From NCBI GenBank assembly GCA_963576475.1, contig OY754981.1, forward strand, positions 12,922,234 to 12,986,233: DNA of 64,000 nt, written 5' to 3'. Of this stretch, positions 9,541 through 20,099 are shown in pieces. The notes beneath the pieces were generated by a model. That model ran no database searches and was not told where the DNA came from. It saw only the letters and a program-made list of their open reading frames with translations. Position 1 is the first letter of the stretch, and every line of letters starts with the position of its first letter. Made by a program: the position numbers and the translations under genes. Source of the stretch: Molanna angustata. Lineage: Eukaryota; Arthropoda; Insecta; Trichoptera; Molannidae.

Positions 9541-11044
9541 TCGTCAGATTTATTATTTAAGGAATTTAATATCATGACTATTGATCAATTATATATGTTG
9601 CAAGCCTTGTGTAAGTTTTATACTAGTGTTGCAAAAGCGAACAGAACCCAATAAAATCGAACCACTAGAATGGCATTATCCTTAAAGTATGTGGCTGTAA
9701 ATGCAAGGACATCTTTTGGTCAAAATAATAATGTTCTGTTTCAACCTCCTCTGACGTTAAACAATCTTCCCGAATGCCTTAAAAAATAAATTCATTTCCA
9801 TTGTTCAAAAAACTCGCCTGATATGATTTAATTTAATTTATAATTTGAGTGTGTGGTCACCCTGGCATTTATATCCAAGTACCTTGCAATAACTTTACCA
9901 GTTGGGTCTGCCTATTTTTTTTGCTGTGGAATAATATTATTGTCACAATAATGATTTAAGGTACCCAACTGCGTATTAGTAAATATTGTATTTTTGTGTG
10001 GTGGGTGCATGGATGTAGATGTAATGTATCAATATAATATTGTAAATTTCCAACCTCTAAACAGACGTAGTCCTAGTAAGGTTGGGAATGTAATTATAAA
10101 TAATGTAATAAATATCGAGATGGTATAAATAAATATTCAGAATTGGCGGTGAGCCGCATTGATAGACTATGTGAGATGTATTTCCAATTATTCGAACCTT
10201 ACGGGATACTCAAAAACGATTATTATAGTAAAGAGTTGAAAAAAATTTCTAAACCGGTGCCTCACAACCTTTTGAAGCTTTAAATATTTGTTTTTTTTTT
10301 ATTTATCAACCAAATGATTCTAATTAAAAAAAAATACAAATTATATATACACATTTTATTGCTCATTGTACATACAGCAATGATAGTTAATGTGGTAGCA
10401 GAGAGTTGACACGTTAGCGAAAAGTAATTCAAAGCACACACAGACACATTACACATTGAAGTAAATTATTAGTACGAGGCCTTAATACATGTGTGTTGAG
10501 TCTCTTAATCGTTATCATAAATAACGCGAAACGCAAAATAAACTAAAATTTTCATTACTGGCAAGGAAAATAAATGGATACGTCGAAGGTAATGAAATTA
10601 GGGGCGAGTAGAAAAAATACAACGTAAATTATGACAAATTACATGCTTTCTACATAATAATGTTGAACGTTAGTGTCAAAACTAAGGATCGCATTCCAAT
10701 ATTTTATTTATTTGACATATAACATAATAGATCAAAAATGTATTTTTAAACGTAAATATTAAAAAGTTTTGTTACGTAACCCTCTATAAGTCACGCTATT
10801 GTCCGTTCCCCGTCATGTTTTTAATGCGTCACATTTGATCAGTTTACGGTTTATTGCTTCGTTTCTTCGTGTATTCCACGTTCGCACTGCGATAGTGGTA
10901 CATCGCATTTTTTACTTCAGTTACGCTCTTAAATTCAAACTTTGGCTGTAATTTAATTTTTTGTAGTAATTTCATAAATTCGTTACAAATAATTGCTTTC
11001 GGATTCACTAAATATATATATGTTCAACAAGTAGGTAATTATTC
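9541..11044. other. A+T-rich stretch with one possible LINE relic
   Basis: Around 9680-9790 the plus strand can be read as TSFGQNNNVLFQPPLTLNNL, reminiscent of a LINE C-terminus, but the match is weak. The rest shows nothing I recognise. Confidence 0.3.
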
Positions 11045-11426
11045 TTTAACAGATTTTTAATTATCTCAATAGAGACGAAGTTGGAATATTTACTGTAGGA
11101 GAACCGGGAAATCAAGGCACCTACAGGGCTTACGACCTGTCATCGGCTGGTTCCACTTGAAAATAAGGATTTTTACTACATGTAGTAAAAATCCTTATTT
11201 TCAAGCGAAAAGAATTTCAGTATTGCAACATATAGAACTTTCAAAATTGAATTGATAGGGATCTCATTAAAAAGGCATAATTGGTGAACGTTGCGCAAGC
11301 GCATAAAGTGATCACGTAAACCAGCCGATGACAGGTCGTTAGCCCTGTAGGTGCCTTGATTTCCCGGTTCTCCTACAGTAAATATTCCAACTTCGTGTCT
11401 ATTGAGATAGTTAAAAATCTGTTAAA
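11045..11426. mobile_element. 382-bp foldback/TIR element with 108-bp arms
   Basis: Arms 11045-11152 and 11319-11426 are inverted copies with only about three mismatches. They share AGGAGAACCGGGAAATCAAG and GACCTGTCATCGGCTGGTT. The spacer carries a perfect 50-bp palindrome next to the left arm. One diverged arm recurs at 62574-62645, and part of an arm with its outer flank recurs at 18078-18168. There is no open frame of note. Confidence 0.85.
11156..11205. repeat. Perfect 50-bp palindrome
   Basis: A 25-base half beginning CTTGAAAATAAGGATTTTTA is followed immediately by its exact complement, with the centre at ACTACA|TGTAGT. There is no spacer. Confidence 0.97.
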
Positions 11427-11429
11427 AAA

Positions 11430-11478
11430 TATCTTTGACTCCCGACAGGGAAAAAAATCCAATGTTTGCGCATATGCA
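11430..11478 (-). repeat. Dispersed 45-bp motif
   Basis: The minus strand reads CGCAAACATTGGATTTTTTT, CCCTGTCGGGAGTCAAA. The motif recurs at 14545-14595 and 18078-18120 on the plus strand. It is probably part of the neighbouring foldback family. Confidence 0.65.
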
Positions 11479-11520
11479 ATAATAAAAATATTCGAGGTAA
11501 TTATTCATTTACCAATTATT

Positions 11521-11970
11521 GTCCAATTATTGAATACGGTAGTCACCTCTGGAGTGGCGCCCCCCAATACCTACTAAATACCTACCCTCGACGCTGTTCA
11601 AAGGCGTGCTATACGTCTGATTGATGATCCATCACTGACGCAAAGTCGGTATTTTAAGTTTCTTTTATAGATACTACCACGGGAATTGCTCAGAAGAACT
11701 TGCATCTTTGGTCCCTCCTCCACCCACTCGCAACAGAGTCACTCGCTTTACTCAATCGCAGCACCCATTCACAGTGGACCTTCAACATATACGAACAAGT
11801 CGCTTCTCGAACTCCTTTATTAATACAGCAGCCCGACTGTGGAACGATCTCCCGAATTCTGTGTTTCCACCTTCGTACAACCCGGGTCTTTTTAAAATCC
11901 GAATTAATAAACTCTTTTCTAGATTGCAAACCCCTCCCAACGCTACGTCCATAGTGCACTTCTTCGGAAG
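11521..11970 (+). mobile_element. LINE RT C-terminal relic (CR1/jockey-like)
   Basis: Broken frames spell EYGSHLWSGAP, then DAVQRRAIRLIDDPSLT, YYHGNCSEEL, TRFTQSQHPF and SFINTAARLWNDLPNSVFP. This is the order of blocks in CR1/jockey-like C-terminal regions. At least two frameshifts and a stop separate the blocks. The 5' part and the 3' tail are missing. Confidence 0.75.
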
Positions 11971-12029
11971 AGTAAAATGGACCCAAATCCTAATAGCTGG
12001 TGTCCCCTACGTAGACATGTTAAAAAAAT

Positions 12030-12376
12030 ACCAATTTATAATACTTAGCGCGAGTAATGCAGTGTTAATAAACCAACCTTTGATTTCGTTACATAGTTAC
12101 TTAACTGCTAGTAACAAAACAATGAATTTATTATTTCGGCCTAATGTAGCTCCTGAAAAGAGTCCTGTTCATACTTAATTTGTGCAATGATCGACCAAAT
12201 CCTCTCCAAATTATTGTATTTGGTACGGTATCGATACCGTGGCAAATTCTAAGCGGTGTAAGTATTTTTTCTATCTAATATAAACTTTGATGTGTTCCTT
12301 GTTCGTCTGTGTTATATGTCAAATTTTATAATTTCTGTACAATCAATATTGGAGTTTATATCATAAAGGTATGTCT
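12030..12376 (-). mobile_element. LINE C-terminus relic
   Basis: The reverse strand reads LYDINSNIDCTEIIKF, RRTRNTSKFILDRKNT and a MNRTLFRSYIRPK terminus. It is collinear with the better preserved minus-strand LINE at 45953-46820 (NFNIDCTDLLKI, MSRTLFRSHVRQE). Several stops are present. Confidence 0.75.
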
Positions 12377-12414
12377 TTTACAGTAATACTTACTTACTTA
12401 ACTTATCCGGAAAT

Positions 12415-12610
12415 ACAACTTATTAGGCCTTTCCACTCCAATAGGTTGCAGCAGCAATTGCCACGTCATTTGCCACAGCAAAGTCTTTCTCGTTACTTCT
12501 CTATACCATGTTTCGGCAGACGAGAATATGCTTATCATCATGGACCTCCCCGCAATCGCAAGATACATCCTCCTCTCGTCATATATCCCACCTGTACAGC
12601 AATAAATAAT
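12415..12610 (-). mobile_element. LINE C-terminal cysteine-motif relic
   Basis: One reverse frame reads CDCGEVHDDKHILVC, then AIAAATYWSGK. The C-x-C-x9-H-x4-C spacing is like the terminal zinc knuckle of many LINE ORF2 proteins. A stop lies between the blocks. Assignment rests on this motif only. Confidence 0.45.
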
Positions 12611-12690
12611 ATGAACAATGATTAGTAAAATGTTCATTAGAAATATCAACAAAATCAAAAAAAACAAAATAATAGCATTGAATTCAAATA

Positions 12691-13249
12691 CTTTCAGACC
12701 AGTAATGTCCGATCCAAGCATCTCAAAGTAAGCCAAAATTGCCGTACATAATGCAATTGTAGTGCCCACTTTGATGTATGCCAGTGAAACATGGACGTGG
12801 CAAAAGACGCATGAAAGTAGAATAAATGCTGTGGAAATGAGATCACTAAGAAGAGTATGTAATAGAACGATATATGATAGAATAAAAAACGAGGACATAA
12901 GGAGGGAATGCAAGATAAAGAAGAGTATTATAAATAAAATAAAAGTGAATTCCTTGAGGTGTTTTGGACATATTGAAAGAATGAATGATGAACGACTGAC
13001 CAAAAAAATATACATGGGTGTAAGAGATGGAGTGAATAGTAGGGGCCGCCCCAGAAAGGGATGGCATGACCATGTGAATGATATTTTGAAAGAAGGAAAT
13101 ATAAGAAGCTTGAATAATCGACGAGCATGTATGAGACGATGCATGGATGTAAAGGAAGCTAGGAATGTATGCAAAAATAGAGGAGTATGGCGCTCGGTTC
13201 TCTCTTCTTACCCCGTAAGGGATATGGCGTGATGGTATGTATGTATGTA
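12691..13249 (+). mobile_element. Young 5'-truncated RTE-like copy with 12-bp TSD
   Basis: The frame 12762-13232 (156 codons, uninterrupted) encodes MPTLMYASETWTWQ, MRSLRRVCNRTIYDRIKNED, RGRPRKGWHDHVNDILKEGN and the VRDMA end. A TGGTATGTATGTATG tail follows. TGAATTCAAATA occurs at 12679-12690 and 13250-13261, a perfect target-site duplication. The RT palm is absent, so the copy cannot move by itself. It is among the best preserved RTE tails here. Confidence 0.93.
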
Positions 13250-13261
13250 TGAATTCAAATA

Positions 13262-13956
13262 ATATTATGAAACCCGATAACGAGTTTTTGAAGATCAGAA
13301 AATATCATTTGAGCACCACTGAAATAAAACACAAAATAAGTAGTGCCAACTGAAAGATAAATTAAGGCAAAATCTTAATGGCTTGTTGTGTCTCCTATTC
13401 AAGAAAAGTTAAAAAAAAAACAAAACAAAAGGGCCCACTATCTTTTTTTATAATTTATTTATTTTAATATTATCTCTATCTACCATTTCTTTTTCATCTT
13501 ATCGCTATGAATAAATACATACGAACAAACGCAGCTATATTGGTATAACATAAATTTTATGGAGCATTTTTTCGTATTGTGAAGCGGAATTTCAAAGATT
13601 GTAAAGAAAGATAATGAGTTATGATCATATTTTTTAATTTACCGAAAATAATAAATATACATTGTGTTTCAGTATTCATTTATGTATCTGTTTGAAATCC
13701 TTGAAAATATCATATACAAGCAATATCATCATATACAATAGTAGGTAGATTATATCAAGTGTAAAGGGAAGCTTAAATGATTTTACTGGTAGAAAAAAGA
13801 ATGAACTGCGAGCAATAAGATTACTAACGAGTAAATTTAATTTCTAGTCATTTTTTATTTTTATCAATTTCTCGTAATTTTATTTATATCAAACAGAGGG
13901 ATGTATTGTAAGGGGTTTTTCCCTGTATTATTTTAAACAAACTAATTATTTCTAAA
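13262..13956. other. A+T-rich stretch, nothing recognised
   Basis: No coding or repeat signal beyond short homopolymers. Confidence 0.4.
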
Positions 13957-14470
13957 AGCCCCCATTCACGATCGTACCATCCTTCCAAATGGCTTGCCAT
14001 CACTCCAAAATGCGCTCGTGAATGTTAAATCCCGCGCAGCCCAATTGGCCTGACACACCAAAATTGAATTCCAAACGATCGAAACTCTGTCGCGAAAACT
14101 GTCGGCACGGCATGCTTGTGAGTGTGAAAACCAGCGGTACATTGCGCCATCTCATTGCGCCGAGCTGTTTGACACTCTCGTGAATGCGAAAATACAACAT
14201 TTTCTCTTTGTTTTTTTTTCTATTTATATATAAACAAACCGCTAAATAACAGTTGTATAAAACTTATCATCAGAATTATAACTCATTTTTACTTAAAAAT
14301 TAAAAAAAAAATAGAACTTATTATCTAATGCGAAAGCGCCGACCGCTTACGTATACTAATTTTGATGGCTCGATGGCGCGTCCGTGAGTGTGATGAAAAT
14401 TTTACGATGCTCCAAATGAAGCCGGTCCTTATGGAACGACGCTGAATGGTACGATCGTGAATGGGCTGCT
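13957..14470. mobile_element. 514-bp TIR element with repeated subterminal motifs
   Basis: CCCATTCACGATCGTACCAT near 13961-13980 is repeated in reverse at 14446-14465. The interior is G+C-richer than its surroundings. It carries at least four variants of TCGTGA(A/G)TGTGAAAA, near 14006, 14112, 14173 and 14379. These look like internal copies of the terminal motif, as seen in transposase-binding arrays. I find no transposase frame. The superfamily and TSD are unclear. Confidence 0.65.
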
Positions 14471-14544
14471 TAAAGAGTCACAGTGTGCGTAGGTACATGG
14501 GAAAATATTAAATAGATTAACAATGTATTAAATCTAATATTTTT

Positions 14545-14595
14545 AAAGTTGCATATCCGCAAGCATTGGATTTTTTCCCTGACGGGAGTCAATCG
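14545..14595 (+). repeat. Dispersed 45-bp motif, second copy
   Basis: GCATTGGATTTTTTCCCTGA followed by CGGGAGTCAA matches 11430-11478 in reverse and 18080-18120 directly. Confidence 0.6.
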
Positions 14596-14679
14596 AACGC
14601 CATATTTTTTATCCCGGCACGCCTTTTTAAGATTTATACTCAACATGTTGGCCTGTTATACTCATACTGATCATCTCAT

Positions 14680-14745
14680 ACATGTCCAAACAGGGTAGGC
14701 AGAGAGAACAAACACCACATAATACCTATGCCTAAAAACATTTGC
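14680..14745 (-). mobile_element. RTE-like 3' end relic
   Basis: GGGTAGGCAGAGAGAACAAA and following bases are the complement of the SVLSAYP region near the 3' end of the (TATG)n RTE-like family. The tail has decayed. Confidence 0.5.
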
Positions 14746-15049
14746 ATAGCGATTTTCAAAAACAATATTGAATGTCCGCATTTTACAAAAAATGTATGTA
14801 GCTTTGAATAATAGATATCACATCTGTCCAAATGGAAATAATAAAATATGACTGACGTAATGTTTGCTGGACAGTTTCAGTATAGTAAACATTTCAAATA
14901 GTCAGTTACATAGTTTCAGGTGCTACGGAATATTGGAAAACAAAATAATGAATAAGTAATATTATTTACAAACAATGCGCGTTTTACATTATTGTTTGAT
15001 CTTGTTATTTTTTATAAATGTCATTATTTTGACGAGATATTTGTATAGT
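14746..15049. other. A+T-rich stretch, nothing recognised
   Basis: No element or coding signal found. Confidence 0.4.
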
Positions 15050-15480
15050 AAACGAGTGGGTTCTGGCCAACGCTTAACTCCTCACTAACAATTAGTCATT
15101 CAAGTATTCAAATTTTGTATGGAAAATATTTAACATTTTCATAAAATGAGTTTGTAAAATAATTTTTTAGTTTTCATAATAAAATATTTAAATATTTTAT
15201 TAGGAAAACTTGATAACTCCTCAATGCCATTTTAATTCAAGTGATGTGCCTTTTTACTAATTTGAAAATAAGAGATTCAAATTTTAAGTTTCCGGAGCTT
15301 GAGGTCACTTTGAAATTAAACTACAGTTAAAAAAATTGAGAAACACTATTCAGATATCCTTTAAAATCCAATGGGGTCTAAGCGAGTATTAGATATACAT
15401 ATTTGCAAAATTTGGAAAGAAACTAATGAATACTTTAGTCTATAATCGATAAAGTAAAATAAACACGCCGTACATAGCAC

Positions 15481-15530
<50 letters not shown>

Positions 15531-15654
15531 TACATTGTGATGATACTTTCAGAATACAATCTCAGCATGATACCTACCTACTAGTTGATAATCTGCAATA
15601 AAAAATACACTTAAAATTGCGAAATCATAACTCTGGGTTAGTGAGGAGTAAAAA
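15050..15654 (-). mobile_element. Family-2 Helentron-like element, 605 bp
   Basis: The 3' cap (complement of CCACTCGTTT) is at 15050, and the inner repeat ACTCCTCACTAAC follows near 15079. The 5' end at 15654 carries GGTTAGTGAGGAGTAAAA. The 5' hairpin is damaged by a short deletion. An internal (CA)n tract lies at about 15485-15529, where sister copies hold other short repeats. The interior is otherwise collinear with 31684-32182, 42357-42922 and 45635-47427. Non-coding. Confidence 0.65.
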
Positions 15655-15664
15655 TGCAAAAATC

Positions 15665-16560
15665 GGTAATAATTCATATATATTTTATTTTTATTTTTTA
15701 ATTAGAAAACAAACAGGATACAATGTTATAAGGATAAATACAATATGAAGACTTAACAGTAAGGAAAGTTCATTGTACCCCAATAATATGTTTTCACATA
15801 CGATATAGGGTGATCTTGTTTTTGACTTATTTAGTAAGTTTAAAAGTAATTAATATAATACTTGTATGTAGTGTGTATTAAGTAAGTGGATATGTGTTAT
15901 ATTTGATGTATATGTATTATATATTATAACAATATTGTGTATATATTTATGTATGCGAGATAGATTGTGAATGAATGTGACTATTTATCGAATTGTTGTA
16001 ATATGTATGTTCTGAAATCCGCCTGTGATTTATGTACTATATCGAAATGTTTAAAATATGAATTGTAGTTGGAGCAACTTCGTCTAATGTAATTATTTTG
16101 TGAGTAGTTAGTGTTACGTCGGTCGACATAGAACAAAAACTGAGATCTGAAATTGCGTGATGGACAGTAAAAATTTAATTTAGAAAGTAAGTAAGGCGAG
16201 TCTACACGGTTATGCATAATTTTGTGAAGGTACATCATGTCTATATGTAGTTGTTCGTCTGTTTTCAAGATTATAAATATTATGGTGTTTTGCAGATTTC
16301 CGATAGTTGGAGAAATATAATTTACCACGATAGTCTGTACTGCTTCTAGTCTATTGATGTATGTTATTAGAAAAGGATGAAAATACAACTGATGAAAATT
16401 CTAGTACACTCCTGACATATGCATAATACAAAGTTATAAGTGTTTTTTCTAATTTAAAGGGTTTTGAGATTCTCAAAATAAACCCCAGCATTTTATATAT
16501 TTTCCCTATTGCCTTATCCATATGTGGTGCAAATGACATCTTTTCATATATATTTATGTA
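15665..16560 (-). mobile_element. LINE, 5'-truncated and frameshifted
   Basis: Two overlapping minus-strand frames (16539-16351 and 16388-15981) encode IYKMLGFILRISKPF, YAYVRSVLEFSSVVF, then INRLEAVQTIVV, MYLHKIMHNRVDSPYLLSKL and NYSQNNYIRRSCSNYNSYF. This is the RT thumb and C-terminal domain of the same LINE group as 33980 and 58650. One frameshift separates the parts. A TAAAAAATAAAAATAAAATA tail ends near 15680. Catalytic motifs are lost. Confidence 0.85.
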
Positions 16561-16699
16561 GATTTATGAAAGACTTTTTGAACTTTAAATATCATGAGTC
16601 AGTAGCGTTAATAGGTAGTATAGTGACATCTTTAAAATCTTTTGATATGTTAAGTATCTGATTATTATTTTTTATTATTATTTATCGAAAGCTCATTTT

Positions 16700-17275
16700 A
16701 TTCAGATTTTTAAATAACATACAACTAGACTATGAAATTATATTAGCATGGATCCCGTTCCACATAGGTATAAATGGGAACGAAATCGGGGATGAATTAA
16801 AAAAACAAGCCTCCAGTTCTGACGCCTCTTTTTTAACATCTCCTTTTCCGTCCAAGACACAATTCAGCATTGTCAAAAATAAATGGCAAGAACTGCGGAA
16901 AATCTCTTCTGAAACCAAAGGAACATACCTACTACTATAATATCCAATTAAACATTCCATCTTTCCCATAGTTTCACAAAAAAAATGTCCAAAAGAGAGA
17001 TCTCTAATATCTCGAGAATGAAATTGGGTAATTGCTCAATTGTTACTCACTTATCTAAAATGAATATAAAAGAAAACCCTTCTTATGCATGCGAGGCAGA
17101 TTTGGAAACACTCGATAACGTGATCATTGAATGTCCGATGCACTACGAATATGACATCTATCTCAACTTAAAAGTCTCTCTACCAGTAAACATGTCGCAT
17201 CTCTTATCGCCTGACTCTCTTCCGATTTATTCCGCAATAGTTAAATTTATCTTAATCAATGTTATTAATCTGTAA
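16700..17275 (+). mobile_element. LINE RNase H domain and C-terminal knuckle relic
   Basis: The frame around 16746 encodes LAWIPFHIGINGNEIGDELK, the C-terminal signature of LINE RNase H, and ends at a TAA near 16938. A second frame (16985-17275) encodes MKLGNCSIVTHL, then YACEADLETLDNVIIECP, a C-x(n)-C-P type terminal knuckle. RNase H removes RNA from the cDNA hybrid in I/R1/jockey-group elements. The two parts are separated by a stop and a frame change. This is the only RNase H-bearing LINE in the window. Confidence 0.75.
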
Positions 17276-17341
17276 GTCGTAACATTCACTAATATATTTT
17301 TTTTATTTTTTCTTCCATTTGGCACAAATTACTTTTCTAAA

Positions 17342-17495
17342 GGTAGGTTGCCTTTGATGTCATCAGACCACCTTGCCTGGGGTCTGCCGACACCTCTTCG
17401 GCTTGTTCTCGGTCGCCATTCTAAGATCTTGTTGGTCCATCGTGAATCCTGGCATCTGGCAATATGCCCAGCCCAGCTCCACTTAATGTGCCGGA
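17342..17495 (-). mobile_element. RTE C-terminal fragment
   Basis: The reverse strand reads IKWSWAGHIARCQDSRWTNK, ILEWRPRTSRRGVGRP and ARWSDDIKG. These are the standard C-terminal blocks of insect RTE elements. It is truncated on both sides and abuts an oppositely oriented RTE tail. Confidence 0.8.
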
Positions 17496-17496
17496 G

Positions 17497-17596
17497 GGAG
17501 ATGGATGGAGTGTGCCCAAGACAGGGAGCTGTGGAGGATCAAGGGGGTGGCCTATGTCCAAGAATGGATGAAAACAGGCTGAAGAAGAAGAAGGTT
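17497..17596 (+). mobile_element. RTE 3' end with GAAGAAGAAG tail
   Basis: The translation ends in AYVQEWMKTG followed by a stop and a GAA repeat, the usual terminus of insect RTE elements. It is head-to-head with the preceding minus-strand fragment. Confidence 0.65.
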
Positions 17597-17814
17597 GCCT
17601 TTATATGTTTATATAAAAAAACTACATTTGTCTGCGGTATCTTTTGAGAAAGTGCGTTATAGTTGAGTATTATTATTATTTGTAATACTTAATTGTTATT
17701 AATATCATTAGTAAGTCAGCCGGCGTTGTAAAAAAATCTTAAAAAAATATAGGTAAATTGAAAAAATTTCATTATATAATTTTTAAATCAAATATTTTTA
17801 TATTTGCATATACG

Positions 17815-18081
17815 CATGATGTGGTCAAAAGAATAGCGGAGTTAAAGTGGAGTTGGGCGGGTCATATATCTCGGATGTCAGATGGACGATGGACAAAAAT
17901 TGTGATGGACTGGAGGCCAAGAACGGGAAGCAGAAGCGTGGGAAGGCCCCAGACCAGATGGTCCGATGAGATAAAAAAAGTGGCAGGTCCCAAATGGCGA
18001 AGAATGGCACATGATAGAGACCAGTGGAAGTCCAAGCGGGAGGCCTTTGTTCAATACTGGACTCAAGAAGAGGCTGAGTAA
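17815..18081 (+). mobile_element. RTE C-terminal fragment
   Basis: The uninterrupted frame encodes VVKRIAELKWSWAGHISRMS, WRPRTGSRSVGRPQTRWSDE, VAGPKWRRMAHDRDQWK and FVQYWTQEEAE before a stop. This is a well preserved RTE C-terminus, 5'-truncated. It is abruptly followed by a relic of the 11-kb foldback family. Confidence 0.88.
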
Positions 18082-18168
18082 GTAAGTATATACGCAAACA
18101 TTGGATTTTTTCCCTGTTGGGTGTCAAATGATATTTTTATGACATTTTTTTAATATCTCAATAGAGAC
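18078..18168 (+). mobile_element. Relic of the 11-kb foldback family
   Basis: It contains the CGCAAACATTGGATTTTTTC motif followed by ATATCTCAATAGAGACGAA. This is the same order, on the opposite strand, as at 11395-11478. The family element therefore extends beyond the 108-bp arm on at least one side. Confidence 0.65.
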
Positions 18169-18596
18169 GAATTGAATTAGAGAGTCGTCAACATTATTTG
18201 ATGAAGGAAAAATAACTTAAATTTATAGTGGAATGGAATATTTTTAACAACCCAATAGTTTGAACAAGTTTATTTAAAAAAAAAATCTTAATTTGTGAAA
18301 ATTTAAATATATTTTTGTAGTTTTTTTTAGGGATACTTTATTTTATTTTGTTTTGTTTAGCATAGATTTAGTCAAGGATGCCCAAAAATTCTTTGTATAA
18401 TAGTTATATGTAGGTACCTAGATAAAATACGTATGTATGGTGTGGATAAAAACTTCCTACCAGTGCAGTGCCTATTTGATATTATGTTATGTTACGGGTG
18501 GAAATTACACAGTTAGTTTAGAGACGTAGGTCTAAGATTAAACATTAATCAAACAATAAATTTTTAACACAAATGAAACACGAGAATTAAAAAGAT
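18169..18596. other. A+T-rich stretch, nothing recognised
   Basis: No coding or repeat signal. Confidence 0.4.
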
Positions 18597-18690
18597 CTTC
18601 AATGGCACTACAGCCCGAATCGGGCTTTGGCCTCCTCCAACTTTTGCCTTCAACCATCTCTGTCCTCAGCCACTATTCTCTATCCTGTTA
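18597..18690 (-). mobile_element. RTE-like 3' end relic
   Basis: Reverse complement of the 3' end family at 3465-3572 (GGAGGAGGCCAAAGCCCGAT, GGGCTGTAGTGCCATTGAAG). Confidence 0.6.
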
Positions 18691-18691
18691 C

Positions 18692-18907
18692 TTAAAGAAG
18701 CTGGTTCGCATCTTTGGTTACTTGAATTAAAAAAGTTACGAACTCAGAAATTGTGTGGTTTGTGAATGTCTGTTTGGGATTTGAGAAAATATCGACATTA
18801 TGCATAATATGAAGTGAGTTGTAAGTTCTGAGGATATTTGGTACATCTAACTGATAGTTGATTATTTTATATAGTAGCATCATATCTGCTATTTTTCGTA
18901 TCATCAT
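18692..18907 (-). mobile_element. LINE C-terminal relic
   Basis: A 71-codon minus frame contains ADMMLLYKIINYQLD, the MLLYxIxN block shared with LINEs at 33980 and 58650. The remainder is degraded. Confidence 0.5.
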
Positions 18908-20001
18908 AAAAACTCGTAAGGGTAAAATCTTGTTATCATGTAAAATACAAATCAGAAATTAAAACTACACTTTATGAAATGTCCAAACAAATAGCAGAAA
19001 TCATAATAATATATTGTAAGTTTGTAGATAAGAGACGATTGTGTAGATACCTTCAGTGGGAATTTTTTAGACCTTTCGACACCGTATACAGAACATCATA
19101 AAAATTCCCAAAACTTACAGGAAAAGGTAGGTACGTACCAAGCTTAGACCGTCCTTAAACTTATGAAAATACAACCGACAAGTGTCAAGTGAGGAGTACT
19201 AGGGTGTCATAAAAATAACACGGCCAACGCTACAGATATTATTGTTCTTAATAAAATTAATTATGTTATTTTTCCCCTTTGATCTGTATTCTGGATGGTC
19301 TGGGTGTATTTACCCTGACTAACATCGGGCAATTTTCCTTATCAAGGTAAAAGCCTAAATAAATATACGCACTAAAGCACAGGTAATTTAATCACGACAA
19401 ATTATATGGCCTACGTGTTGTCGCGGCGGGACGGTAACAACGAATTTTATACAGGGGTTTAATTTTTGCCACCGTGCCCATCAAAATGATAATTCGGCAT
19501 AAAAAAGGCCTTAATGTGCAACACAAAAAAAGTCTACAAAGGCCTCTACTGAAAAGATCAAAATAAGCAGATATTAAAGTATTACAATGAAAGGGGTGGT
19601 TATATGATATTTTATTTAACCGTTTTGAATTTTGCTATCTCGTATCTCGTTTTTGGGTGGAAATGAAACTTTGCGAACTTAATTATTTCTATTTCTTGGG
19701 AAAGGTAAAGATACTTTGCCAAAAACTACATTAACAAGTTGTCGAATTATGCAAACATAAAGTTGATTGCATGACCGACTAGACCTCGAAAGAAAAGTAG
19801 TTGTTCTGTATATGAATTTTTATATAAATTGAGAAACCGTACAAATGAAAATATTAAATATAAACTATGGTTAGTTTGATCAAAACTTCCTAATCAAATG
19901 TTTAAAACTTCAAAACAAGAATTTTGGTTTCACCATAGAGACGTACCCACTTTAGACGTTAGAAGATATTTTATGTGTGTTCCAACGTGCGTACGTGCGC
20001 G

Positions 20002-20003
<2 letters not shown>
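18908..20003. other. No recognised gene or element
   Basis: A+T-rich. Bases 19950-19985 resemble the start of the GT-tract segment of the family-3 Helitron near 29250, so an old copy may begin here. Confidence 0.35.

Positions 20004-20058
<55 letters not shown>
20004..20058. repeat. (GT)n microsatellite
   Basis: About 27 uninterrupted GT units after a GCGCGCAT segment. The corresponding position of the family-3 copy at 29.27 kb also has a GT run. Confidence 0.95.
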
Positions 20059-20059
<1 letters not shown>

Positions 20060-20099
20060 CATTTTCTTTTATACATGAAAAACACCGATTGATTTACTC

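Noticed and set aside
12398..13174. 258-codon minus-strand open frame
   Set aside because: It is the antisense of the RTE-like copy at 12691-13249 running into a LINE relic; hydrophobic composition is typical of an antisense shadow.
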